Positions 1-8,162 of a stretch of DNA of 64,000 bases are shown piece by piece; the first letter of the stretch is position 1, and each line of letters opens with the position of its first letter. The translations under genes were made by a program, and so were the position numbers. Below the pieces are notes generated by a model. The model saw only the letters and a program-made list of their open reading frames with translations. It was not told the DNA's origin and ran no database searches. This DNA comes from UBA11891 sp049890035 (GTDB lineage Bacteria > Bacteroidota > Bacteroidia > Flavobacteriales > Flavobacteriaceae). The DNA lies in contig JBMHCG010000043.1 in the NCBI GenBank assembly GCA_049890035.1, positions 129,984 to 193,983 of the forward strand. The letters are read 5' to 3'.

Positions 1-978
1 ACCTTCCAAAATAGTGTCTTCATTGTCAAGAAATTGTTGTAAGGCTTCTTGAATCAAACTATTAATGGCCAATGCCCGTAGATAACTTAACCGTTGTGGA
101 CGATTTTCCAAGGCCGCATACTTTCTCGTATCGATTTGGTCTTGAACCAATTGTACCAAAAATTCGAGTGCATAGGACTCTGGAATCCAACCCAGATTGA
201 TACCATCCTCAAAATCGATAATCGTATAACAAATATCATCCGCAGCTTCGACCAAATAGGCCAGGGGATGACGTAAATATTTCTCATTTTCTTTCAATCC
301 CAAATCGGCTGCCACATCAGCAAACATAGCCTGATCATATTGAAAATATCCAAACTTTTTGTCGGCCACGTGTTTGGAGGGTCGGTAAGGTAAACTGGCT
401 TTGGGATATTTCATGTAGGCTCCCAAAGTAGCATAACTCAAGCGCAGCCCCCCTGGACTTCCCGCCTGCGACTGACATAGTATTTTAAACCCATTGGCAT
501 TCCCCTCAAATTGACATAGGTCTTGGTATTGAGCGGGTGTTAGCTGCTTATCAAATCGTTGCCCTTCACCGTTGCTGTAGTAATGCCCAATAGCTTTTTC
601 ACCACTATGCCCGAAGGGCGGATTCCCAATATCATGTGCCAGGGCTGCAGCAGCTACAATGGCCCCCAAGTCATTGGATTGGTATCCCAGACTGGCACCC
701 AAATGGGGGTATTTTTTTAGCAGTTGTTGACCAGCCAATCGGCCCAGACTCCGGCCAACAACGGAAACTTCCAAACTGTGGGTTAGTCGGGTATGAACAA
801 AATCTTTTTTCGAAAAAGGGATTACCTGAGTCTTATCTTGTAAACTGCGAAAGGCCGATGAAAAAACAATTCGGTCATAGTCAACTTCAAAACCCAAACG
901 CGTATCGTCTTGTTCGCTACGCAATCGCTTGTGTTTGTCACCAAACCGCTTGAGCGATAAAAGCTGTTCCCATTTCAT
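1..978 (-). CDS. dgt: Deoxyguanosinetriphosphate triphosphohydrolase (dGTPase), 3' end outside window
   Basis: The first 326 residues are visible and the reading frame runs off the left edge, so the C-terminus is missing (the family is usually 440-500 residues). The enzyme hydrolyses dGTP to deoxyguanosine and triphosphate and helps balance dNTP pools. The HD-domain signature is clear: a His near residue 67 in a HTRLTHSLEV stretch, the HD pair at about 115-116 in AHDIGNPPFGHSGE, and the later ADDICYTIID segment. The start is the ATG giving MKWEQLL; no better upstream start is visible. It is transcribed away from the lipoprotein gene at 1141, with which it shares the 162-base divergent spacer. 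Identity is secure from the motif order. Confidence 0.93.
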   Translation of the reverse strand, partial: MKWEQLLSLKRFGDKHKRLRSEQDDTRLGFEVDYDRIVFSSAFRSLQDKTQVIPFSKKDFVHTRLTHSLEVSVVGRSLGRLAGQQLLKKYPHLGASLGYQSNDLGAIVAAAALAHDIGNPPFGHSGEKAIGHYYSNGEGQRFDKQLTPAQYQDLCQFEGNANGFKILCQSQAGSPGGLRLSYATLGAYMKYPKASLPYRPSKHVADKKFGYFQYDQAMFADVAADLGLKENEKYLRHPLAYLVEAADDICYTIIDFEDGINLGWIPESYALEFLVQLVQDQIDTRKYAALENRPQRLSYLRALAINSLIQEALQQFLDNEDTILEG

Positions 979-1012
979 ACCGTAAAACTAGTTCTTTGCC
1001 AGAAATTGACTG

Positions 1013-1090
1013 TGTTAAGTCAAGGTTATTTCAAATGTTTTACTTAACAGTTTATTATCGTATCAGCCAATAATACTTAACGGTTAACTA
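1013..1090. promoter_or_regulatory. Putative operator: repeated ACTTAAC elements
   Basis: Two near-identical 17-base direct repeats, differing at three positions, lie at 1041-1057 and 1074-1090. Both begin TACTTAAC. Their starts are 33 bases apart, about three helical turns. A third copy of the core lies in inverted orientation at 1013-1020 (TGTTAAGT against ACTTAACA at 1042-1049). They sit 24-100 bases upstream of the TAnnTTTG box of the lipoprotein gene, where an activator would bind. The regulator is unknown. Because a phosphate transporter follows downstream, a Pho-type regulator is one possibility, but this is inference. Confidence 0.45.
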
Positions 1091-1113
1091 AAAGTAGTGA
1101 TTGTTAGGGCACC

Positions 1114-1121
1114 TACATTTG
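1114..1121 (+). promoter_or_regulatory. -7 promoter box TACATTTG
   Basis: An exact match to the Bacteroidetes -7 consensus TAnnTTTG lies 19 bases before the ATG at 1141. No convincing -33 TTG is seen at 19-21 bases upstream, which fits a promoter that needs an activator at the repeats just upstream. Confidence 0.5.
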
Positions 1122-1140
1122 TCATAAAATATTTAAAAAA

Positions 1141-2490
1141 ATGAAAAACTACCTATCCCTAATTACTTGCTTTCTGGTTGCAAGCCTGTTTGTTACTTGT
1201 TCAGATGACGAGCCACAAACTATTTTTGTTGAAGTTGAAAAAGAAGTAATAAAAGAAGTTACTGTTGAGGTAGAAGTACCCGTGACAGCAACCCCAGATA
1301 CAAACACCATCGGATCTGACGGGGGCATCACTAAAATTACCGAAGATCAAACCTGGTCAAACAACCAAATTCACGTTATTCGCGGTAAAGTGGTCATCAT
1401 GCCCGGTGCCACCCTCACTGTGAATGCTGGTACTATTATCAAAGCCGGTGAAGGACAAGACAATGATGCAACCGCTTTAGTAGTAGCCCGCGGTGCTACA
1501 ATCAATATGAATGGTACGGTAGCAAGTCCAATCATTATGACCGATATCAACGATAATATTAGTTATGATGCACCCTCATCAAACCGCAATGCTTTGGATA
1601 GAGGAAAGTGGGGTGGACTGATCGTTTTAGGTAAAGCGAGAATTTCCGACGCTGTTGAAGAAAAATTAATTGAAGGCATTTTGGCCGTTGATGGAGAAAA
1701 TTGGAATTTCTATGGAGGAACGGACAACACTGACAATTCTGGAACCATTCAATATGTATCCATTCGCCACTCTGGAACACAAGTGGCTCCTGATGTAGAA
1801 TTACAAGGTCTTACTCTTGGGGGTGTTGGTAACGGAACCACCATTGAAAATATAGAAATAGTAGGAAGCAAAGACGATGGTGTAGAGCTTTTTGGAGGTG
1901 CTGTCAATGTAACGAATCTACTGATTTGGAACCAGTTTGATGATGGAATCGACATTGATATGGCATACAGCGGAACCGTTAACAATGCCATCGTGGAATA
2001 CGCAGCCGATTCGGACGGAGCTTTTGAAATTGATGGATCCAAAGACATCAGCTATGAGGCTCAAAATACTATTACCGGTTTGACCGTTTACGGGCGTTTT
2101 ACCGAAGAAGCGTCTGATAGTGACCAGTTGGGTCGTGTACGTGAAAACATACAAATCAAAATGATGGATGTGCATTACAAAGGTACTGCTGCCGAAGCCT
2201 CCAAATTCGAAAAATTTGGTGATAACAATGGGAACTATAGAAACATTACAAGCCCCAGAACATTTGGTACAGATCCCAATGGTTCGGAGGATATTATTTT
2301 TAGTGATTTCTATTTCAATGGTGCTTTTGAACAAGCGACTCTGGTTGGCCCAAATACAGAAAACACAAACAGTGCCCGTGACATAAATACCTCATTTGCT
2401 GATTGGGCAGCAATCGGTACAACACCGGATGCCGACCAAGGAGCTGATGAATCTGTATTTACTTGGACTTGGTGGGCCCAAGAAAACTAG
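1141..2490 (+). CDS. Surface lipoprotein with predicted parallel beta-helix fold
   Basis: 449 residues. The N-terminus is a lipoprotein signal with the lipobox ending LFVTC (Cys20), followed by acidic residues, which in Bacteroidetes often accompanies export to the cell surface. Residues about 27-55 form a Val/Glu/Lys-alternating stalk and then a Thr/Pro linker. The rest is rich in Asn, Gly, Asp and Ile with the periodic pattern of right-handed beta-helix proteins (for example the PGATLTVNAGTIIKAGEG stretch near residue 90). Databases sometimes mislabel this family as a multidrug transporter; there are no membrane helices. It directly precedes a TonB-dependent receptor, so it may be its substrate-binding or capping partner. 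Substrate unknown. Confidence 0.7.
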   Translation: MKNYLSLITCFLVASLFVTCSDDEPQTIFVEVEKEVIKEVTVEVEVPVTATPDTNTIGSDGGITKITEDQTWSNNQIHVIRGKVVIMPGATLTVNAGTIIKAGEGQDNDATALVVARGATINMNGTVASPIIMTDINDNISYDAPSSNRNALDRGKWGGLIVLGKARISDAVEEKLIEGILAVDGENWNFYGGTDNTDNSGTIQYVSIRHSGTQVAPDVELQGLTLGGVGNGTTIENIEIVGSKDDGVELFGGAVNVTNLLIWNQFDDGIDIDMAYSGTVNNAIVEYAADSDGAFEIDGSKDISYEAQNTITGLTVYGRFTEEASDSDQLGRVRENIQIKMMDVHYKGTAAEASKFEKFGDNNGNYRNITSPRTFGTDPNGSEDIIFSDFYFNGAFEQATLVGPNTENTNSARDINTSFADWAAIGTTPDADQGADESVFTWTWWAQEN

Positions 2491-2511
2491 GACTCTTAAT
2501 CTTAACTTAAC

Positions 2512-2553
2512 AAAAGCGTACACTACAATTCACATTCGTAGCGTACGCTTTTT
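2512..2553 (+). terminator. Intercistronic hairpin with T-run
   Basis: A 15-base stem with one mismatch pairs 2512-2526 with 2538-2552 across an 11-base loop and ends in a run of Ts. It looks like an intrinsic terminator or attenuator. It lies only 14 bases before the receptor start, so it may lower receptor expression relative to the lipoprotein or stabilise the lipoprotein transcript. Confidence 0.65.
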
Positions 2554-2566
2554 CTATTTTCGCGCC

Positions 2567-5386
2567 ATGAAAAATATCACTATTGTTTTAAGTTGTTTGT
2601 TTGCTTTTTTTGGTTTCTCGCAACGAAGTATTGAAGGAAAAATAGTCGACGGCGATTTCAATGACATTTTACCTTTTGCCAACATCCAACTCATTCAAAT
2701 TTCCCCGAGTGAAAATACCGATGGAACCACTTCTGATTTTGACGGAAAATTTGAATTTTACAACCTAACCGATGGTGAATATGAATTGGAAATATCTTTT
2801 GTAGGATACAACACGAAAAGAATCACTGGGATTGTATTGGATGGTAATCATACCAACCAATTATTTGAAATCATCCTGGAGCCTTCTTCCTCAGAATTGG
2901 AAGAAGTAATCATTACCTCTTCAGCCAAAAACAACACTGCCAATGCCGTATTGAATATACAAAAAAGGTCTGCTGTTTTATTGGATGGACTATCCTTACA
3001 ATCCATTCGAAAAGCAGGGGATAATGATATCGCCTCAGCGATCCGTAGGGTGCCCGGTATTTCCATTGAAGGTGGCAAATATGTTTATGTAAGAGGATTG
3101 GGGGATCGCTATTCCAAGACAACAATGAATGGATTGGAAGTCCCTGGATTGGATCCCGATAAAAATACTCTCCAATTGGATATTTTTCCAACCAACTTGA
3201 TTGAAAATATTCAAGTTATTAAATCTGCTTCCGCCAAACTTGATGCTGATTTTACGGGCGGGATTGTAAATATCGAATTAAAAGATTTTGCCAACACCCC
3301 AGAATACAGTTTCAATGTGGGCATGTCATACAATCCCAAAATGCACTTTCAAGACAACTACATTTACGATCAAAGGAGCAGTACCGATTTCTTGGGTTAT
3401 GATGACGGCTATAGAAAACTTCGCATTGCACGAGTAGCCAAAATTCCTGAACCCTCCCGATCCAATCCATCGTCTAGCCTGGCATACAATTATACCCAAC
3501 TTCTAAATCCCAATTTAGAACCCTTGGCAGGGACTAGTTTTATGAATTACAATTTTGGTTTTTCTACCAGCAACAGTTTTGGATTAGAAAACGGAAAAAA
3601 ATTGGGTTATATAGCCAGTATTAATTACCGAAGCATCACCACCTTTTTTGATGATTTCTTGAACAGCACCTATATCTTTAATCAACAAGGATTTTCGCTC
3701 AACAGTCAAAACGACGGTTTGCTTGGGACGGAAGAAAAGTTTGTTAATCTTCTTACAGGCGTAACATTTAGTGGCAATCAATCCAAATACAAACTTAATT
3801 TTTTATGGATTCAAAATGGGGAATCCAATGTACGTCAGGGTGGGTTTTCTGAATTTGTCTCTGATGACTTTTTTGGATTGGGGAATTTTATTACCTATAC
3901 CCAGCGAACCATACTTTCGGTTCCTTTTTCTGCGAAATACAACTTCACTGAAGGAGATAGCACCCTTGAATTCAAAGCCAATGTTACCAAGGCTTTGGTA
4001 TATGACAAAGATTTTAAAGTTACCGTGTTTGAAATATTGGACAACGATCGTTATGCGCTATCTCCCAACGGTGCTGGCTTGCCGCAACGCATTTGGCGCG
4101 AACTGGATGAGAATGTGTACAATGCAAAAATTGATTATACCACCAAGTTTTCTCTCAACGAACGCGAAGTCAAAGTAGAAACTGGTGGCGCATATTTATA
4201 TAAAAACAGAGTGTTTGGAACCGATTACTATACCATAAATCACATTGGTTCTAATTTATACCTTGATGGAATCGCCAATGCGATTTTAGAGGAACCCAAT
4301 CTGTGGGCATTCAATCGGGGGAAAGGGTCGTATATATCGGGTAGTTTTCAAGAGGAAAACCAATTTGATTCTGAAATTAGAAAAGCCAGTGCCTATGTAT
4401 CGGGCGAATGGAGTCTGAACGATCAATTGAAGGGGATTGTTGGACTGCGCTTTGAAAATTACAAGCTGATTTATACGGGTCAATCATTGAATCAAACTGT
4501 ATACGATCGGGCAGAATTTCTCAATCGTTCCGATTTCTTCCCATCCTTAAATTTGATTTATTCGCTAACGGATAATAAAAAAATTCGGGCATCTGCCTAT
4601 CGAACAACCGCACGTCCATCGTTTAAGGAAAATTCTACTGCTGTAATTCTTGACCCGATAACGAGCACACGTTTTTATGGCAATCCCAATGTTCAGCCCT
4701 CACTCATCATGAATTACGATTTACGCTATGAGAAATACGGTTCAGGAGGTGAATTTTTTGCAATCAGCACCTTTGTAAAACAGTTTGATGACCCTATTGA
4801 AATTGTTTTGTTTGACCGATCAACACCCAATGTATTTATTGCTCGGAACAATCCAGAAGCATCAGTTATAGGGACCGAGTTTGAAGCACGCAAAAATCTT
4901 ATAGCTACGGACAAAAGAAAGCTAAGCCTAAATACCAACTTATCATTTATTGAATCGCGGCAAATTATGGGCACTATCGAAAAAAATATTCGTTTATTAC
5001 GACAGCCCGAAGGCGAAACATTTAAGGCGTATCGTCAATTACAAGGACAGGCACCCTACATTATCAATACAGGTATATCGTTTCAAGATTTAGAAAATAA
5101 TTATGAAATGAATCTGTTGTTCAATCGACAAGGGAAAACTCTTCAAATTGTAGGAAATGACGATGTCCCTGATGTATTTTCACTCCCCTTTAACTCTTTG
5201 AATTTTTCATTTGAAAAAAAATTCATACAAGAAGAAGGCATTCGTAAAACACTGCGTTTTCGTATCAACAACATTTTGAATGACCAACGAGAATCACAAT
5301 ACGAGTTTTTTGACTACGAAACACAACCCTTTTCCTTTCGGGATTTTGGAACAACCTTTTCACTTAGTTATGGAATCAAGTTTTAA
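2567..5386 (+). CDS. TonB-dependent outer-membrane receptor
   Basis: 939 residues from the ATG at 2567. A longer reading frame opens upstream but would run through the terminator hairpin and has no signal peptide, whereas MKNITIVLSCLFAFFGFSQ is a good signal peptide. Domain order: signal (1-19), carboxypeptidase-like regulatory beta-sandwich (about 22-105), plug domain (about 120-240, with the typical VPGISIEGGKYVYVRGLGDRY region), then a 22-strand barrel ending in aromatic LSYGIKF. It actively imports a ligand across the outer membrane using TonB energy. The neighbours, an upstream lipoprotein and a phosphate transporter 31 bases downstream, suggest a phosphate-containing or other nutrient ligand, but the ligand is not shown by sequence. 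Confidence 0.9.
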   Translation: MKNITIVLSCLFAFFGFSQRSIEGKIVDGDFNDILPFANIQLIQISPSENTDGTTSDFDGKFEFYNLTDGEYELEISFVGYNTKRITGIVLDGNHTNQLFEIILEPSSSELEEVIITSSAKNNTANAVLNIQKRSAVLLDGLSLQSIRKAGDNDIASAIRRVPGISIEGGKYVYVRGLGDRYSKTTMNGLEVPGLDPDKNTLQLDIFPTNLIENIQVIKSASAKLDADFTGGIVNIELKDFANTPEYSFNVGMSYNPKMHFQDNYIYDQRSSTDFLGYDDGYRKLRIARVAKIPEPSRSNPSSSLAYNYTQLLNPNLEPLAGTSFMNYNFGFSTSNSFGLENGKKLGYIASINYRSITTFFDDFLNSTYIFNQQGFSLNSQNDGLLGTEEKFVNLLTGVTFSGNQSKYKLNFLWIQNGESNVRQGGFSEFVSDDFFGLGNFITYTQRTILSVPFSAKYNFTEGDSTLEFKANVTKALVYDKDFKVTVFEILDNDRYALSPNGAGLPQRIWRELDENVYNAKIDYTTKFSLNEREVKVETGGAYLYKNRVFGTDYYTINHIGSNLYLDGIANAILEEPNLWAFNRGKGSYISGSFQEENQFDSEIRKASAYVSGEWSLNDQLKGIVGLRFENYKLIYTGQSLNQTVYDRAEFLNRSDFFPSLNLIYSLTDNKKIRASAYRTTARPSFKENSTAVILDPITSTRFYGNPNVQPSLIMNYDLRYEKYGSGGEFFAISTFVKQFDDPIEIVLFDRSTPNVFIARNNPEASVIGTEFEARKNLIATDKRKLSLNTNLSFIESRQIMGTIEKNIRLLRQPEGETFKAYRQLQGQAPYIINTGISFQDLENNYEMNLLFNRQGKTLQIVGNDDVPDVFSLPFNSLNFSFEKKFIQEEGIRKTLRFRINNILNDQRESQYEFFDYETQPFSFRDFGTTFSLSYGIKF

Positions 5387-5417
5387 TTCCTAAAATTTAT
5401 TCGCATTTTTGTCTTTT

Positions 5418-7685
5418 ATGGACAATATTTATGCTTTAATAATAATCACTTTGAGTCTCCTTGCCATTGGAGATTTAATTGTTGGAGTTAGTAATGATGC
5501 AGTAAATTTTCTTAATTCTGCTATTGGCTCTAAAGTCTTTACTTTCCGTAATATCATGATCTTCGCTAGCCTAGGGATTGCTTGTGGTGCCTTTTTTTCC
5601 AGTGGTATGATGGAAGTAGCCAGAAAAGGCATTTTCAATCCTGAGGTCTTTTTCTTTGACGAGATTATATACATATTTATGGCTGTGATGGTCACAGACA
5701 TCTTGCTGTTGGACTTTTTCAATACCCTTGGAATGCCAACTTCAACAACCGTTTCCATTGTTTTCGAACTTCTTGGAGCTGCGGTAGTTATGGCTCTGAT
5801 TAAAATATTTGATAACGGTGAGAGTCTTTCTGACTTACCCAATTACATCAATACAGCAAAAGCTGTACAAATCATCTTGGGTATCCTCTTGTCAGTAGGA
5901 ATTGCCTTTACCATTGGTGCCGTAGTTCAGTGGATTTCACGGGTGCTTCTTACCTATCGATTTGACGAAAAACCGGCCGCTTTTAATGCTTTTTTTGGTG
6001 CGTTATCCTTGGCCGCCATCTGTAATTTCATCCTCATCAAAGGCCTTAAGGGTACCGCTTTTGCTTCTACCGCCTTTGGTAGCTTAGGCGGACTGACACT
6101 AAACGAATTTTTGGAATCACAAGTTCTGTTAGTTAACCTGCTCAATGTTGGTTTTTGGTTTGTCATTGCGCTTGTTTTGATGCGGGCATTTGCTTTGGAT
6201 ATGTATAAATTGATTATTGCCATCGGAACCTTTGCTTTAGCCCTCGCCTTTGCTGGAAACGATTTGGTTAATTTTATTGGTGTCCCAATTGCAGCTTACC
6301 AGTCCTATCTAGCGTGGGTTGATTCGGGCGTTGCAGCAGAAGCTTTTGGAATGGGTGTGTTGCAAAAGAAAGTGGCTACACCAACCGTTTTTCTTTTGGC
6401 CTCGGGCATCATAATGATCCTAACACTTTGGTTTTCGTCCAAAGCACGTCGGGTCGTAAAAACATCCATTGACCTTTCGGATCAAAATAATACACGGGAA
6501 CGCTTCCGGCCCAATTTCTTGGCCCGTTCCATGGTTCGCTTGTTCTCTAATACCAATGCATTTTTTGTGCGAAACATACCAGAAAAATCAAGGCAAGCAA
6601 TTAACGAAGCTTTTGCTTTTGAAGCAGTTATTGATCTATCAGACAAAGACCGGCCGGCCTTTGACCGACTTAGAGCCTGTATCAATTTGGTTGTTGCCGC
6701 TGTATTAATTTCTATAGCTACCTCATTGAAGTTACCCTTATCTACGACTTACGTTACCTTTATGGTTGCCATGGGTACTTCGTTGGCTGATCGTGCCTGG
6801 GGCACTGATAGTGCTGTCTATCGTGTGGCTGGAGTTTTAAATGTGATAGGAGGCTGGTTTTTCACTGCAATTAGTGCTTTTGTTGTATGCGGTTCCATCT
6901 TGTATTTGATTAATCTGGGTGGGCCCGTTACCATTGCCATTATTGTTTTTATCATCTTGGTCATTATTGGACGTAATTTTATCAAAAGCAATAAAAGTGC
7001 CCAGATTGCCCGAAAACGCTTCCAAGTAAAATCAGAGAGCAAATCGCTACAGGGCGTCATCCAAGAGTCGGGTGATAATATTACGGTCATATTTGAACAA
7101 AGTATTTCATTGTATAGGGAAATGATCGAGGGTTTGGCAGCCGACGATTTTAAGAGATTATTGCGTAACAGACGCAATGCAGAAGATTTAAAACTAGCCG
7201 TTGAGGAGCTTCGTAATTCCTTGTTCTTTTTTATCAAATCGCTGGAGGATACGAGCTTCATTGCGAGCAATTACTATATTAATTTGCTGGGACTTTTGCA
7301 TGATTTGGCCGAAGACATACAATACATGACAAAAATCAGTCACCGACATTCCTATAACAATCACAAAAAGATTAGTGACTTTCAGCACGACGACCTACTC
7401 ACACTGTTGTTTCAATTGGAATTTGTCTTCTCTATTTCTATAGAAGCATTTCACGAGCGATTTAGTACCGAGGAATTTGAAAAAGTAGTCAACCAAAAGC
7501 AAGCCACCTACGATTTGATCCAAGACAAAATTGAACGTCAGATTGTACGAACACGCGAAGCAGGTACCAGCTCTAAAAACACGGTACTTTATTTCAATTT
7601 GCTCACGAGAACCAAGGATCTGATTCAACACAAATTTGAAATTGTAGAAGAGTTTTATGAATTAATTCAGGTGGGGAAACGCTAA
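5418..7685 (+). CDS. PiT-family inorganic phosphate transporter with C-terminal PhoU-like domain
   Basis: 755 residues from the ATG at 5418 (an in-frame TTG nine bases earlier is possible but less likely). The N-terminal part has two PHO4-type repeats with many membrane helices; conserved GVSNDAVNFLNSA near residue 20 and GNDLVNFIGVPIA near residue 280 are the paired signature motifs. The last 200 residues, from about 540, are soluble and helical, resembling PhoU. The protein moves phosphate with a cation across the inner membrane; the PhoU-like tail may gate it or signal phosphate status. It starts 31 bases after the TonB receptor, so co-transcription is likely. Its stop codon overlaps the stop of the convergent gene at 7682. 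Confidence 0.9.
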   Translation: MDNIYALIIITLSLLAIGDLIVGVSNDAVNFLNSAIGSKVFTFRNIMIFASLGIACGAFFSSGMMEVARKGIFNPEVFFFDEIIYIFMAVMVTDILLLDFFNTLGMPTSTTVSIVFELLGAAVVMALIKIFDNGESLSDLPNYINTAKAVQIILGILLSVGIAFTIGAVVQWISRVLLTYRFDEKPAAFNAFFGALSLAAICNFILIKGLKGTAFASTAFGSLGGLTLNEFLESQVLLVNLLNVGFWFVIALVLMRAFALDMYKLIIAIGTFALALAFAGNDLVNFIGVPIAAYQSYLAWVDSGVAAEAFGMGVLQKKVATPTVFLLASGIIMILTLWFSSKARRVVKTSIDLSDQNNTRERFRPNFLARSMVRLFSNTNAFFVRNIPEKSRQAINEAFAFEAVIDLSDKDRPAFDRLRACINLVVAAVLISIATSLKLPLSTTYVTFMVAMGTSLADRAWGTDSAVYRVAGVLNVIGGWFFTAISAFVVCGSILYLINLGGPVTIAIIVFIILVIIGRNFIKSNKSAQIARKRFQVKSESKSLQGVIQESGDNITVIFEQSISLYREMIEGLAADDFKRLLRNRRNAEDLKLAVEELRNSLFFFIKSLEDTSFIASNYYINLLGLLHDLAEDIQYMTKISHRHSYNNHKKISDFQHDDLLTLLFQLEFVFSISIEAFHERFSTEEFEKVVNQKQATYDLIQDKIERQIVRTREAGTSSKNTVLYFNLLTRTKDLIQHKFEIVEEFYELIQVGKR

Positions 7686-8032
7686 TTGACTGCGGCTATC
7701 GTTTCTTTCTGCCAAATCACCGAATCTATGACTTTATTTTCCTTGAAAGTAACTTCAGTCATTTGATCTGCAGTCCAAAAAAACCATTTTCCTATTTTTT
7801 TGCCTTTCAGAAATTGACCTTGTGCAAGTTTTTCACCCGTATCAGAAAAACTTATCCATTCGCCGTGTAGTTTGTTATTTTTTAAATATCCCTTTTGAGC
7901 AATTTGGCCATTGTCATGAAAACTAACAACGCTTACAAGTTTGCGTTCTTTTTTATATTCAGTCCGGTTTTGACCAAAACTCAAGGGCATACTTAGTGCC
8001 AATATAAAGAGGGTAAAAAATGTCGTTTTCAT
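7682..8032 (-). CDS. Secreted MORN-like repeat protein (YwqK-like)
   Basis: 116 residues with a signal peptide (MKTTFFTLFILALSMPLSFGQ). The mature part has repeats of the pattern FHDNGQIAQKGYLKNNKLHGEW followed by FSDTGEKLAQGQFLKGKKIGKW, which is the MORN-like repeat found in proteins labelled YwqK antitoxin family. In Bacteroidetes most such proteins are exported and there is no toxin gene beside this one, so a toxin-antitoxin role is not supported. Function unknown, probably a small periplasmic or envelope protein. Its stop overlaps the stop of the PiT gene by four bases (CTAA read on both strands). Confidence 0.7.
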   Translation of the reverse strand: MKTTFFTLFILALSMPLSFGQNRTEYKKERKLVSVVSFHDNGQIAQKGYLKNNKLHGEWISFSDTGEKLAQGQFLKGKKIGKWFFWTADQMTEVTFKENKVIDSVIWQKETIAAVN

Positions 8033-8118
8033 ACCTAATTTATTTATGGTTTATTCAAAGATAACAATTTTTTTACTACTGCGTAACTTTCCCATAACAA
8101 TTTCGTAACATTAGGTGC

Positions 8119-8152
8119 AAAAAAAAGCCCTCTACAATTATAAAGAGCTTTT
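8119..8152 (-). terminator. Terminator of the nrdBA operon
   Basis: Read on the minus strand, AAAAGCTCTTTA and GAGGGCTTTTTTTT form a hairpin with a small bulge around an A/T loop, followed by a run of eight Ts. It begins 10 bases after the nrdA stop codon. Confidence 0.65.
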
Positions 8153-8162
8153 AATCAATTAT

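Noticed and set aside
636..953. 105-codon plus-strand open frame
   Set aside because: Lies wholly antisense to the dGTPase gene, which has clear catalytic motifs; the plus-strand translation shows no recognisable features.
2396..2566. 57-residue upstream extension of the TonB receptor
   Set aside because: It runs through the lipoprotein gene end and the terminator hairpin and lacks a signal peptide; the ATG at 2567 gives a good one.
7682..8032. Toxin-antitoxin system from the YwqK-like repeats
   Set aside because: The protein has an export signal and no toxin gene is adjacent; the label comes from family naming.
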